Of a DNA stretch of 64,000 bases, positions 44,601 through 53,775 are shown one piece after another. The position numbers and the translations under genes were made by a program. The notes under the pieces were generated by a model. It was not told where the DNA came from. It made no database searches and saw only the letters and a list, made by a program, of their open reading frames with translations. The stretch spans positions 62,001-126,000 of the forward strand of contig DATGJP010000072.1 of assembly GCA_035295125.1 (NCBI GenBank), read 5' to 3'. Each line of letters begins with the position of its first letter. Within the stretch, counting starts at the first letter, position 1. Source of the stretch: JAICMB01 sp035295125. GTDB taxonomy: Bacteria > Acidobacteriota > Terriglobia > Bryobacterales > Bryobacteraceae.

Positions 44601-44866
44601 TCGGCAACCTGCGTCCACTGAATATTCTCAACCCGGGAATGGTGCAAGTTGACATGGGTCTGTCCCGCAACTTCCTCGTTCGCGAGGGAAAGAACCTTCA
44701 GTTCCGATGGGAAGTGTTCAATGTTCCGAATCGACTGAATCCCGCGGCTCCCAATACAACGCTGAACGCGGGCACATTCGGTCAAATTACGAGTGATATT
44801 AATGGCTCAGGTTCGCAGGCGGGCGATCCGCGGATTATGCAATTGGCATTGAAGTTCATTTTCTGA
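41615..44866 (+). CDS. Oar-like TonB-dependent outer-membrane protein with carboxypeptidase-regulatory domain
   Basis: A 1083-residue outer-membrane protein. Signal peptide about 1-21. A carboxypeptidase-regulatory-like (CarboxypepD_reg) domain follows (I-S-G-I-V-Q-D-S-T-G, then L-P-V-G-P-Y-K-L-Q-V), next a plug-like domain (V-V-D-L-P-L-N-G-R-Q, then F-V-M-D-G-A-S-N-N-D) and a long beta-barrel whose last residues L-A-L-K-F-I-F end in an aromatic, as Omp barrels do. G-T-I-G-G-P and D-R-L-F-F-F-A-G-Y are typical of acidobacterial Oar-like proteins. It presumably imports or binds the substrate of this locus. It starts at GTG 41615, and the PQQ and ThuA genes follow closely. Confidence 0.92.
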   Translation: MSIFPKTALVSVCLYAGLFAQAVSTSQISGIVQDSTGLVVTGALVTLIQTDTGMTRTTTSAQDGSYVLPNLPVGPYKLQVSKEGFNAAVQSGIVLQVDTNPVINVTLKVGSVNVEIVVQASASMVETHENGVGQVIDQERVVDLPLNGRQATDLIFLSGGATTAPAGDLNTNKNFPTTTISVGGGLPNAVNFVMDGASNNDPFNNLNLPFPFPDALQEFKVETSAIPAQYGQHAAAAVNVVTKTGTNHIHGDVFEFFRNSVFNARDFFASSRDSLKRNQFGGTIGGPILKDRLFFFAGYQGTVVRSDPPTTVNSVVTQQMLNGDFTTLASAACQGKQVTLSAPFVNNMVSPTLFSTPALNFIKHLPISSDPCGKIQYGIVSDNREHQILGRMDYSLNAKSQFFGRYFIANYNNPVTYDPSNVLTANKTGVADQSQSFVLGNNTTITPSLILSSRGTVNRTRALRVVPSYFTPTDLGVNMYSALPGFMGISVGSGTSGFALGTGGTNPGYFNSTAFQGEEDVDLIVGSHQIAFGVNYIHAIMNTVNNRPTNGQFTFSSQATGLAMSDFLLGTVSGGFLQGNIVYDNDRANFIGLYVQDSWKVSRRMTINYGVRWEPFLPEHNANGYVEHFDSAAFTAGMISKTYPNAPAGLSFPGDPGFPGKSNVSGKMNDFAPRVGLVWDPKGNGNMTIRASYGIFYDTPQLFFYTRFANNPPWGAQASLPTTSFASPWATYPGGNPFPGSSFFPAAGVYVNMPLNVKPPYVQQWNLSVQRQLGQNLLLSASYFGNQTTHFWTSTEADSALPVPGATQATENQHRVLYLQNPAQGKYFSTIGQVDDGGTANYHGLLLVAQRRLSNSFSVLSNFTWSHCISDPETTELTGPSYVDPNNRRFDRSNCSSDRRRLLNISMVANSPRFSNRFTNWVAGGWQLSTIVRYQSGNYATVVTGSDNALSGIGGQRPNQVLADPYTPMGPGTQTFSIQYLNRAAFTTAGLGPGILGNLRPLNILNPGMVQVDMGLSRNFLVREGKNLQFRWEVFNVPNRLNPAAPNTTLNAGTFGQITSDINGSGSQAGDPRIMQLALKFIF

Positions 44867-44877
44867 TCGGAGTAGTG

Positions 44878-46758
44878 ATGAAGATCAGGATTCTGGCCAT
44901 GATCAGCGTGACAGCCGCTGCGTTCGGTCAAGCAGACTGGCCGACCTATGGCCACGACCCAGGCGGGCAGCGATATTCGCCAGCGGCGCAAATTACACCC
45001 GAAAACGTCGCGAAGCTCACCCGGGCTTGGACGTACCACATGAAGCCCGCGGACGCCGACACACAAACCTCGTCGGGGAGTGCTCGTCGGAGAGGCCGCG
45101 GCGGCGCGGGCCGCTCTTCGGAAGTCACGCCCCTGGTCGTCGACGGCGTGATGTACCTGGTAACGGCCTACGATCGCATCGTCGCGCTGGACCCGGAGAC
45201 CGGTAAAGAGACTTGGTCCACGATGATTGCAGGCGGCCCTCCTGCGACGCGCGGGCTGGAGTACTGGCCCGGAGACAAACAGTCGCCCCCGGAATTGTTG
45301 TTTGGCACCGAAGATGGTCGCCTGATTGCTGTAAATGCGAAAACAGGCAAGCTCGTACCGGGTTTTGGGAACGAAGGCGTGGTGGATATGAAAGCCGGCA
45401 TGATGAACGGTTTTCCCGATAACAACTTCGGTCTCTCGTCGCCGCCCATCATTTATAAGAATGTCGTCGTAACCGGCGCGCACGTGCAGGAGTTTCCTAG
45501 CCTCGGGCCTTCAGGCGACACGCGGGGTTGGGACGTTCACACAGGCAAACTGCTGTGGCGATTTCACGCTACGCCCCTGGCCGGCGAGCCCGGCAGTGAG
45601 ACCTGGGCCGATGATAGCGCCGCGAAACGATCGGGTACGAATGTCTGGGGCATGATGACTGTCGACACGAAGCGGGGTATTGTCTACATGCCTTATGGCG
45701 AGCCTACAGCCGACTATTGGGGCGGAGATCGAAAGGGCAAAAACCTTTACAGCACGGCGCTAGTTGCTGCCGACGCGCTCACGGGCAAAATGAAGTGGTA
45801 CTTCCAAGCCGTCCATCACGACACTTGGGATTATGATCTCGCCGCACCGCCTGTTCTGTTCGATGTCGTGCAAAAGGGGAAACGAATCCCCGCCGTATCG
45901 GAACTTTCTAAAATGGGTTTCCTGTTCATCCTGAACCGTGAAACGGGGAAACCGATCTATGGCGTTGAGGAACGGGCTGTCCCAACCGAGGATGTATTGC
46001 CCGGTGACGAGGCTTGGCCAACGCAGCCATTCCCCGTGAAGCCACCGCCGCTTGCGCGCAACAGCTTCAAACCGGACGATCTCGCTAAGCTGACGCCGGA
46101 GCACGAAAAGTTTTGCCGCGACCTGTTCGAGCAGCAAGGCGGGCTTCACGCCGGCGGGCCATTCACGCATTATTCCACGACGCCCAGCGTGATCTTTCCG
46201 AGCTCGATCGGGGGTGGCAATTGGAATCCGTCATCGTTTGACCCGAAACTCGGCTACCTGTTCGTGAACACACAAGATTTCGGCAGTCTCAACCAAATGG
46301 TCAGGAACAAGGACGGGTCGTACTCGCGTGCAGGATTCGCCGGTACAAATCGATTCTGGGATCCGGATACGCATTGGCCATGCAATCAGCCGCCCTGGGG
46401 ACGGCTGTTCGCTATCAACGTGAACACCGGAGAGATCGCATGGGAATCGGTGCTTGGAGTTACTGACGACCTGCCTGAAGATAAGCAACGCACGGGCCGT
46501 CCGAATTTGGGCGGCTCCGTTGCGACAGCCGGGGGGCTAGTCTTTATCGGCGCGACGGATGACAGCCGCTTCCGAGCGTTCGATTCTAAAACCGGGAAAG
46601 AGCTGTGGGTGACTAAAATCGACGCGGGCGCACATGCCGCGCCGATAACTTACATGGGTAAGGATGACAAACAGTATGTCGTCGTCACGGCGACCGGAGG
46701 CGGCTTCCTGAACGACCGCTCATCCTCCGATTCGATCATCGCATTCGCGCTGCCTTAG
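44878..46758 (+). CDS. PQQ-dependent dehydrogenase (quinoprotein)
   Basis: A 626-residue exported quinoprotein. A signal peptide (about 1-18) is followed by A-D-W-P-T-Y-G-H-D-P-G-G-Q-R-Y-S, the usual beginning of this family, and eight propeller blades with repeats such as L-D-P-E-T-G-K-E-T-W and A-F-D-S-K-T-G-K-E-L-W. H-H-D-T-W-D-Y-D-L holds residues expected at the cofactor. It would oxidise an alcohol or sugar in the periplasm and pass electrons to quinone or a cytochrome. There is no membrane-anchoring domain and no haem motif of its own. Residues about 60-76 carry an odd Arg/Gly-rich insert. ATG 44878 has GGAG five bases upstream. Confidence 0.9.
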   Translation: MKIRILAMISVTAAAFGQADWPTYGHDPGGQRYSPAAQITPENVAKLTRAWTYHMKPADADTQTSSGSARRRGRGGAGRSSEVTPLVVDGVMYLVTAYDRIVALDPETGKETWSTMIAGGPPATRGLEYWPGDKQSPPELLFGTEDGRLIAVNAKTGKLVPGFGNEGVVDMKAGMMNGFPDNNFGLSSPPIIYKNVVVTGAHVQEFPSLGPSGDTRGWDVHTGKLLWRFHATPLAGEPGSETWADDSAAKRSGTNVWGMMTVDTKRGIVYMPYGEPTADYWGGDRKGKNLYSTALVAADALTGKMKWYFQAVHHDTWDYDLAAPPVLFDVVQKGKRIPAVSELSKMGFLFILNRETGKPIYGVEERAVPTEDVLPGDEAWPTQPFPVKPPPLARNSFKPDDLAKLTPEHEKFCRDLFEQQGGLHAGGPFTHYSTTPSVIFPSSIGGGNWNPSSFDPKLGYLFVNTQDFGSLNQMVRNKDGSYSRAGFAGTNRFWDPDTHWPCNQPPWGRLFAINVNTGEIAWESVLGVTDDLPEDKQRTGRPNLGGSVATAGGLVFIGATDDSRFRAFDSKTGKELWVTKIDAGAHAAPITYMGKDDKQYVVVTATGGGFLNDRSSSDSIIAFALP

Positions 46759-47634
46759 ATGAGTTGGCGTCGGATTGTCGCCGTGCTGCTGCTCTTAACG
46801 AGCGCTTCCAACCCTGCGCTGCCGCAGACCAGAAAGAAACGCATCCTGGCCATTGGCGATGTGCACCGGAAGATTTACCAGCACGACGCCGTCTCTCACG
46901 CTCTGGCCACGATCGAACATCTCGGGCATGAGAGCGGGCTATTCGATACATACATCCGGACCGATATTCAGCTCATCACGAAACATCCGATTCAGTTCGC
47001 TGAGACGACCGCGGTACCGGACGCCGACAAGCGGGCAGTCAACTACAAAACGTTGAACGACTTCGACGCGATCGTGTTCTACGGAATAGGAGAATTGGAA
47101 CTCACGGATCAACAGAAAGCTGATCTGCTTTCCTTTATCCACGACGATGGAAAGGGCTTTGTCGGCATCCACACCGCGATAACGGCTTTCTACTCCTGGC
47201 CCGAGTACGGCGACATGATCGGCGGCTACTTCGACGATCACCCCTGGACGATTTTCGACGCTCCCATTATCGTGGAAGATCCGAGTTTCCCCGCCATGAA
47301 GGCGTTCCCAAGGACGTTCACCGTCCGTGATGAGATCTACCAGGTGAAGAACTTTTCGCGCAATCGCGTTCGAGTATTGGCGCGCCTTGACGCCAGCAAG
47401 CTCGATTTGAAGAACCCACGCGTGCACCGAACCGACGGCGATTTTCCGGTCGCCTGGGCGAGGGCGTACGGCCAGGGACGCGTCTTCTACTCAACGTTCG
47501 GACACACGGAAGAATCCTGGGACGATCCTCGAATGCAGACCATGTGGATTGAAGCGATTAAGTGGGCGACTGGGATAACGACCGCCGACGTCAGACCACG
47601 TCCGATGGTCTTCGACGCTGTGCATTCGCATTGA
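46759..47634 (+). CDS. ThuA-like protein 2
   Basis: A 291-residue exported ThuA-domain protein that begins directly after the PQQ dehydrogenase stop, with no spacer. It shares with the 34411 copy the stretches H-x-S/A-V-S-H-A-x-A-x-I-E-H, Y-I-R-T-D, L-T-D-Q-Q-K-A-D-L-L-S-F, E-D-P-S-F-P-A and H-R-T-D-G-D-F-P-x-A-W-A. The pair are paralogues placed at the far ends of the two operon arms. Each is probably periplasmic. Loss of one arm would leave one ThuA, so the two may act on different products. Confidence 0.88.
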   Translation: MSWRRIVAVLLLLTSASNPALPQTRKKRILAIGDVHRKIYQHDAVSHALATIEHLGHESGLFDTYIRTDIQLITKHPIQFAETTAVPDADKRAVNYKTLNDFDAIVFYGIGELELTDQQKADLLSFIHDDGKGFVGIHTAITAFYSWPEYGDMIGGYFDDHPWTIFDAPIIVEDPSFPAMKAFPRTFTVRDEIYQVKNFSRNRVRVLARLDASKLDLKNPRVHRTDGDFPVAWARAYGQGRVFYSTFGHTEESWDDPRMQTMWIEAIKWATGITTADVRPRPMVFDAVHSH

Positions 47635-48295
47635 ATCCGCAAAAACGGAAGGATGGATGGCCGAACTCTTGCCAGCTGGTTGCTTTCGGCGGACCACAAT
47701 GCCGTGAGTTTTCGGTTTGCGACCCCACTTAGCTACCGAAAATGGTTCATAACAGGAGCTGTAGGAGTGGATCTGCTCGGAGCGTCTCCTTCAGGCCATC
47801 AGGCGTCCTGCACTTGCAAAGAACCGCAATCTCTGAAAAGCGACAATCCACGCTGAGCCAAGACGGTCATTTACTCTACTTAGGGTCTCGGCATATTAGA
47901 AGTTCTGGGTATCTGGGATACCCTCCATGGAAGCATGTCGAACTCGCCTGACAGTGTTGAAGATCTCGCGCGCTAGAACCCGCGCATGTGAGGTAAACAA
48001 CTCGTGGTAACCAGGTCTTTGGGTTGAATCCCTGTCGATCATGTTGATTCTAGAAACATTGGTGCCTGTGTCAGGCATGGGAACCGTTCTCGCATCTTCT
48101 CCTCAGCGCGGACTTTGCAGATTCCCCTATGAGGAAAAGCCTAAGGAATTCCGTCCGGATGGCCGTGTTTGGACCCGCACCGGTGGAGCTAGGCGTTTTT
48201 CCAAAATAAACCTTGTTACAGGCGCGAGAGTGCGGGCTAAGCTGTAACGTCAAAGGCTCAAGGCTCACTTTAAATCAAGTCAGGCCTGTCAATGG
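47635..48295. other. Intergenic region, no recognised gene
   Basis: These 661 bases separate the catabolic locus from the injection-type module. No open frame has a known domain or a good ribosome binding site. A lower GC content than the flanks is apparent by eye, and no strong terminator was seen after the ThuA gene. Confidence 0.45.
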
Positions 48296-49087
48296 GTGAA
48301 GTGTCAGGATCGAGCGCTTAAGACAGAACCTAAACACGCGCTAAAGCGTATGTGCCAGTCAGGTTCCACGAACAAACCGGGGATAGCAAAACGCTCGCTT
48401 AACCCTGGCTTGGATCAACTCGCGCCAACTCCGACAATCGATCTACCACCATCACTGTTGACCTTTTCGAATAACTTTCCTGTTGCAAAACAGTGGTGCC
48501 CTCCTCCAACGAGGATTGTGGAAGCGCCGCCCGTTGCCCCTGAGGACGAGCCGCAACAGGTGGCCGACGTGGAAGCTCCTGCGGTCCAGCCGAAAAAGAA
48601 ATCAACACGAGATCAAGCGCGCCTGAAGGTCATGGTGTTCGAGGAGGATGACCAGACTAAAGTCATCGTGGCGGCCCAAGTGACCTCCTCCCTCGTGGGG
48701 TTGCGTCAGACACAAATGAACGGAATCGCCGATTTCGGGCAAGTTCCCACGGGAGAGCACTCGATTAAGGTGATGTTACAAGGCAACGCGACGAAGGTCT
48801 TCCTGCCTCCGGGACCGGTTGCCGTGACGTTGCGGGATCGGGACAACATCACGGTGCCCGTGCCCGTTCAGCCTATCGCAAGTTGGATCGAAATCCGCTT
48901 GGTCGATCTGGACGGAAGCCCGGTCGCACAGGCAAGGTATGAACTTCGTTTGCCGGACGGCAACATAAACCAGGGAGCGCTGGATGAGAACGGTAGCGCG
49001 CGCTTTGATGGCATTAAGCCCGGGCAAGCCCAGGTTAGATTTCCCGACATCGATGCACGAGAGTGGTCGCCGGCGGGGGCTTCTTGA
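48296..49087 (+). CDS. Proline-rich protein with a C-terminal injection-system-type beta domain
   Basis: A 263-residue protein without a signal peptide. A Pro-rich linker (about 45-105) separates the start from two beta domains. The last 65 residues (W-I-E-I-R-L-V-D-L-D-G-S-P-V, then Y-E-L-R-L-P-D-G-x-x-x-Q-G-A-L-D-E-N-G and V-R-F-P-D-I-D) follow a pattern common at the C-terminus of VgrG-like spikes and their cargo adaptors. The true start is uncertain: GTG 48296 has no ribosome binding site and ATG 48350 is an alternative. It converges with the LysM gene. Role inferred, not proven. Confidence 0.6.
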   Translation: MKCQDRALKTEPKHALKRMCQSGSTNKPGIAKRSLNPGLDQLAPTPTIDLPPSLLTFSNNFPVAKQWCPPPTRIVEAPPVAPEDEPQQVADVEAPAVQPKKKSTRDQARLKVMVFEEDDQTKVIVAAQVTSSLVGLRQTQMNGIADFGQVPTGEHSIKVMLQGNATKVFLPPGPVAVTLRDRDNITVPVPVQPIASWIEIRLVDLDGSPVAQARYELRLPDGNINQGALDENGSARFDGIKPGQAQVRFPDIDAREWSPAGAS

Positions 49088-49099
49088 TGGGAGCTGGGT

Positions 49100-49741
49100 T
49101 TAAGATCCGTGAACTTGTTTCAGAGCTGCCTGAGTCGGAGCGTCACATTGCCCGCTCAGAGTGAGTCCGTTGTCACACTGAAATTCCTCGACGGCGCTGC
49201 GAAACTGCAGGCTGTCACCTCCCGGAACGCCCGCAAAATAACCCAGGTTGTTGAGCCTGGCACATTGTCCGGACACTTGATCGATAGTGTCGAGGTCACC
49301 GATCCTGATGGGCGCGTCGAAGTCTAATAGCTTGAGATCACCGCTGCGGGCCGTGCGAAGGATCGGCTGAGAAACGATCCCGTTTGCGTCGGTAGAAAGA
49401 GTTTGCGCTTTTCCATCCACCGTGAGCTGACATGGTGTATTCGCAATCGGGTTTTCCACGGCGTCGGTAATCATCAGCCGTAGCTGAAGTTTCTTCCCCT
49501 GCAAGACGAACGTACTGACCTGCCCACTCGGTGCGGAGGCTTTCTTGTCTTTTTTGTCAGGAATCGCAATCTGATCACCGGGATTCAACACGTGGGGATC
49601 GTCTCGGATCTGACGGAGTGCGGCATTCAAGGGATCATTCCAAATCGTGGCAAAGTCGGCGAAGCCAAACTTTTCCGCGATACTGGATGCGTGATCGCCT
49701 TGCTGGACGGTATAGATTTGCGGCATGACCCCCGTGTCCAT
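49100..49741 (-). CDS. LysM and peptidoglycan-binding-domain protein
   Basis: A 213-residue protein without a signal peptide. The LysM unit (about residues 9-57) reads Y-T-V-Q-Q-G-D-H-A-S-S-I-A, then F-A-T-I-W-N-D-P-x-N-A-A-L-R and V-L-N-P-G-D-Q-I-A-I-P-D. This variant is characteristic of proteins encoded beside T6SS or contractile-injection spikes. A beta domain is followed by a C-terminal PG_binding_1 fold (L-N-N-L-G-Y-F, then F-Q-C-D-N-G-L-T-L-S-G, about 155-213). An in-frame ATG at 49726 is an alternative start. Divergent from the large effector-like gene with 68 bases between. Confidence 0.75.
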   Translation of the reverse strand: MDTGVMPQIYTVQQGDHASSIAEKFGFADFATIWNDPLNAALRQIRDDPHVLNPGDQIAIPDKKDKKASAPSGQVSTFVLQGKKLQLRLMITDAVENPIANTPCQLTVDGKAQTLSTDANGIVSQPILRTARSGDLKLLDFDAPIRIGDLDTIDQVSGQCARLNNLGYFAGVPGGDSLQFRSAVEEFQCDNGLTLSGQCDAPTQAALKQVHGS

Positions 49742-49809
49742 TTAGCATAACGAATTCGGTAATGGGAAACGGTCCCGAATCACAACTATCCAGGTAGAAT
49801 GATCTAACG

Positions 49810-52800
49810 ATGAGCGTGCCGCTTTTGTTTAAAAGCGACGGAGGGATGATCGCGGACCATCCGCAACAGACGATTTTCCCGATCCTCGCCAGCCCCACGC
49901 CCGCTCAGGATTTCAATCACGTCCGGCTCAGCATCTTTCCGGTAGGCTGCCTGAGGCTCAACGATCTTCGATTTGCGTTCGACTCATCCATCGTTAAAGC
50001 GGAAGCCGAGCAGGAACTCAAACAACTGCCGCTGCTCATGGCGAACCACCCCGACTCACCCTTATCGGTGTTCGGCCACGCCGATCCGGTCGGCCGGGAC
50101 GATTACAACAAGACTCTCAGCGGACGCCGCGCGATCGCGATTTACGCTCTGTTGACGCGTCGAACCGACCTCTGGCTAAACCTGTATAACAACCCCTTTG
50201 GCGGTGATGACTGGCGCAACTGGAAAGCCGGTGGCCCCATGCTGGTCCGCCTCGGCTATACGGCTGACCCAGCGGGTCTGCAACGTTTTCAGTCAGACCA
50301 CGGGCTCCCTGCGACGGGCCAGTCGAGCGACGACACCCGCCGGGCTTACTTCCTCGCCTACATGGACGCGATTGGTCCTCCGATTCTGACGGCTGATCAG
50401 TTCCTCGGCCGCGGCCTTGATCCCCAGGGCAAGGCGGACTACCAGGGTTGTAGCGAATTCAACCCGGTCGTTATGTTCTCGGCAGACGAAAACCAGACCC
50501 TCTTGCTTCCGCAGAATAAAGCTGATCGCGACTTCGAGAATGCGCCGAATCGCCGCGTCGTAATCTACCTTTTCTGCACCTACGCTAAGCTGATTGATCC
50601 GAATCAGTGGCCGTGCCCTCGGGCATCCGAGGGTTCCAGTGGGTGCCAGGCTCGCTTCTGGTCTGATGCATCGGTCAAACGCCAGTTCCAGGCCCAACAT
50701 CGCAAATATGAAGACACCCGGGACACCTTCGCCTGCCGGTTTTACGACCGCCTCGCATGCTTGTCGCCGTGCGAAGGGATTGTTGTACCGTTCACGACCC
50801 TGATCACCGTCAGACTGCGGCTCGTTTTTACAGATCCCGAGGGCAAAGACCGGCCGTTCCCACCCGGCTTTCCAGTTGTTGTCGTGTTTGGCAACGGAAC
50901 CGAGTTGCCGCTTACGGTAGGACAAGACGGGCGCCTGGCATTTGATGCCGATCCCACTCAATTGTCCGTCACCTTGCGATTCGAATCCGGGAATCAATTG
51001 TTTATCGCCAGTGCGCCCGGACCGCCGGCCACAGGTTCGGAAGAAATGATTTTCGCACCCGAGGTGGCAAATCACATTGACAATGGATTCCGCCTGTTCC
51101 AGTGCCCGCTGAAGTGGAGCATGGATAATTCCGACTGGGCCGCAACCGGGGCCGCGTTCGGAAATAACAGAATTCCCCTGGAAGGCGTCGCCACCATTGG
51201 CTCGGACGCCTCACCCGTCTTGTTGCGGCTCAATCCTCACTGGCAATACCTACGTTTTTCGTATTTCGATCGTGCCCTGAAAAAGCGGCTTAGTGTTCCG
51301 CAGATGATGATAGAGGGGTTTTTGGATTCGGCACAGTCGTCGGGCGTCCCCGATACTCGCAGCAATTGGGTTGTGGACCCCGGAGACTTGGGTAGCCAAT
51401 GCCTACCATGGATTCTGCAAACTCCACCGAAGCCCGACCCCGCAGTCCTGCTGCGTTTTCGCTATGTACCGGGATCATTTGTCTCCAGCAACACAGACGG
51501 AACGCGCGTTCTTCTCAGTCTCGACAAGTTGAATCCCAACGGGACGGACCCGGCCCGCGTCACCGACCCTGGGCTGAACGCAGGCGCCGTGAAGAGTTTC
51601 GTCATCGATCAACCGAACCCCGATCGGCTCCGGCTATACGATCTGCCGGTTGTTTGGAAATCACAGGGTTATGCGACGCTGCAGAATGTGGGTGGCAATC
51701 CTTCCCTCACCCTGTTCAAGGATGCCGCGGTCGCATCCACTACCGCCAACGCTCCGTTGATCTTCTCGCTGGATGATATGGTTTTGATGCAGTTTGGCGG
51801 TGGAGTACTGACGCCGTTATCCCCATTCGAACCTGGGGTCGATCGTGTCGCGATCTACTCCAATACCTTCCAACCTGGCGATTCAGTGGCGCTGTCAAAT
51901 GAGGGGCTGTTCATAGCCGATGTTGACAATAAGCAGCCGCATTTCACCCAGCAGGTGGCATTCCTCGACAAGAAGATCAACTACGTTGCGGTCTATCCCG
52001 ATTGGACTCGATTGGTCATCGCGCAAGGAAACTTGTTCGATGTATTCGATCAGCGCACACCCGACAGTCCTACAGCGCCAGTGGGCGCACGCGCGGCCGT
52101 ACGCTGGTTGGACGCGACGCCAGTTGGCGGCATCGTGCCGGCGCCTGGAACGCCGATGGCAAATCGACCAGGAGTTCAAAAGCCGCAATCGGGACAGAAC
52201 TTCTTCCGAATCGAGCCGTTTTATGAACAACGGCAAGACCTTGGGTCGATTCCACGTCCCCCCGGTTTCCGTAACGAGCACGCGAATCCCCGTGCGGAAG
52301 CCAACACCAGGAGTGCAGGACGAGTCGATGTCGCTGTTCTGCGTTGTTGCGATCTCCAGGACGGTATCGAAGTCGCGGTTTGTCTGAACTACTTCCGACT
52401 TTTCTTCAACGGTAATCCGGCATTTCCGCCGGGTCTGGAGCCTGCCGCCGTGCCCTCCGGATTATCGGGCAGTGATGCTGAGGATTGGGGCATCCTCGGT
52501 ATAACGAACATGCTCAAGCGTTGGAACGGGAACGATATTCCGTTCAGCACCGCGCGGCCGCAGGCGAAGCCGACCGGTTCGGAAAAGGTGCGTTTCGACC
52601 TGCTCTGGCTTGCTCAGAACCTGCCGCGCGCTATCGCGCACTTTGAAATCGGTCTCTTCAAGATGCCTCCGACCATTGTCCCGCCACGCCCAGTGCGTGC
52701 ATCAATGGACCCCTTCAATGGTTTCGCCACGTTGGACGTCAGCAACAATATCGTGCAAGAGACGACAACTACGCCACCCCATTTTGGAGGTGACCTGGTA

Positions 52801-53751
52801 TTCGCCCACGAGATGGGGCATGCGGGTAGTCTGGATGACGAATACGATGATTCCCACCTTGCGTACAACTTTCCGTGGCTGATCAGTCCGGCTCCCGGAT
52901 GCCCCTTTCTGAACGAGTTCTTTGCCATGATGTTCGGTGGCTATTTTGCAGGCGTCGGGCGGTATTGGTGGCAATTCGCCGAGTGGCTGCGGAGTGTTTA
53001 TAACATTGACCTGCTGGTGCAGTACTACCCGACACTACAATACAAACTGCCGCATCACCCGCTCGCGCCGAGAAGGACCCACGTGAACTGGCCGTTGGCT
53101 GAAGCGATCGACGTTAGAGCAGCGACCGACCCGAGGCTCAGTCCTCACGCCGGCTTCGATGCCTATCTTTACCCTTCCGGTTCGGACTTATACTTGGGAC
53201 CCCCGCTCGCGATGGCGAATGCCACCCCAATCGACGGAATTCTTGTTGTATTGGTTAAGCTGCGGGTAGCCTTGCACACTACAGTTGACGCCGTAATTCG
53301 CGACATCCTGTTTCGCATGTTCACGGTAGTCGACTTCATGCTTAATGTGAATCCAGCAGCTAAGGTCATCGCAAGCGGGGCGATCAACAACTGGACCTTC
53401 AAGCGTTGCCCCGTGCTATTTCAACCGCGCCTTCTCGTCGAGACCGTCTCTGATGATCCCAATTTTCTTGCGATAAACAATGTGCCCGATGCTGCGACAT
53501 ACAAGAATTTCGTAAACGGAGTGGAGTCGCAACATCGCGTGCACTTCCACGTGCGGACGAAAGCATCTGGACCCGCTCAATGGACTGGACCGACCTCTGT
53601 CGAAGTGAGTGGAGATCCAGGGCAGTCGTTGGACTTCGGCCTGGTGTTTGTAGAGATGTTAGGTCTTCCGCCGGGGACACCGCTTACTGGAGCGTCCTTC
53701 ACACCGATCGTTCAATCTGTGCTCCCCGGCGGGAGCGCCGCTTTTCTTTGA
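49810..53751 (+). CDS. Giant OmpA/peptidoglycan-binding protein with zinc-peptidase domain
   Basis: A 1313-residue protein with no signal peptide or membrane segment. An OmpA-like domain (about 45-120) includes F-A-F-D-S-S and F-G-H-A-D-P-V-G, then L-S-G-R-R-A. A peptidoglycan-binding unit (about 143-185) has L-V-R-L-G-Y and F-Q-S-D-H-G-L-P-A-T-G. About 700 beta-rich residues follow. The peptidase motif H-E-M-G-H with a downstream L-D-D-E-Y (His1000, Glu1001, His1004; Glu1011) resembles M64-type enzymes. The layout suits a cargo toxin of a contractile injection system that targets the cell wall or proteins. No spike or sheath gene is in the window. Confidence 0.8.
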   Translation: MSVPLLFKSDGGMIADHPQQTIFPILASPTPAQDFNHVRLSIFPVGCLRLNDLRFAFDSSIVKAEAEQELKQLPLLMANHPDSPLSVFGHADPVGRDDYNKTLSGRRAIAIYALLTRRTDLWLNLYNNPFGGDDWRNWKAGGPMLVRLGYTADPAGLQRFQSDHGLPATGQSSDDTRRAYFLAYMDAIGPPILTADQFLGRGLDPQGKADYQGCSEFNPVVMFSADENQTLLLPQNKADRDFENAPNRRVVIYLFCTYAKLIDPNQWPCPRASEGSSGCQARFWSDASVKRQFQAQHRKYEDTRDTFACRFYDRLACLSPCEGIVVPFTTLITVRLRLVFTDPEGKDRPFPPGFPVVVVFGNGTELPLTVGQDGRLAFDADPTQLSVTLRFESGNQLFIASAPGPPATGSEEMIFAPEVANHIDNGFRLFQCPLKWSMDNSDWAATGAAFGNNRIPLEGVATIGSDASPVLLRLNPHWQYLRFSYFDRALKKRLSVPQMMIEGFLDSAQSSGVPDTRSNWVVDPGDLGSQCLPWILQTPPKPDPAVLLRFRYVPGSFVSSNTDGTRVLLSLDKLNPNGTDPARVTDPGLNAGAVKSFVIDQPNPDRLRLYDLPVVWKSQGYATLQNVGGNPSLTLFKDAAVASTTANAPLIFSLDDMVLMQFGGGVLTPLSPFEPGVDRVAIYSNTFQPGDSVALSNEGLFIADVDNKQPHFTQQVAFLDKKINYVAVYPDWTRLVIAQGNLFDVFDQRTPDSPTAPVGARAAVRWLDATPVGGIVPAPGTPMANRPGVQKPQSGQNFFRIEPFYEQRQDLGSIPRPPGFRNEHANPRAEANTRSAGRVDVAVLRCCDLQDGIEVAVCLNYFRLFFNGNPAFPPGLEPAAVPSGLSGSDAEDWGILGITNMLKRWNGNDIPFSTARPQAKPTGSEKVRFDLLWLAQNLPRAIAHFEIGLFKMPPTIVPPRPVRASMDPFNGFATLDVSNNIVQETTTTPPHFGGDLVFAHEMGHAGSLDDEYDDSHLAYNFPWLISPAPGCPFLNEFFAMMFGGYFAGVGRYWWQFAEWLRSVYNIDLLVQYYPTLQYKLPHHPLAPRRTHVNWPLAEAIDVRAATDPRLSPHAGFDAYLYPSGSDLYLGPPLAMANATPIDGILVVLVKLRVALHTTVDAVIRDILFRMFTVVDFMLNVNPAAKVIASGAINNWTFKRCPVLFQPRLLVETVSDDPNFLAINNVPDAATYKNFVNGVESQHRVHFHVRTKASGPAQWTGPTSVEVSGDPGQSLDFGLVFVEMLGLPPGTPLTGASFTPIVQSVLPGGSAAFL

Positions 53752-53775
53752 TTCCACTTTGCCAGGAGGAACGTG

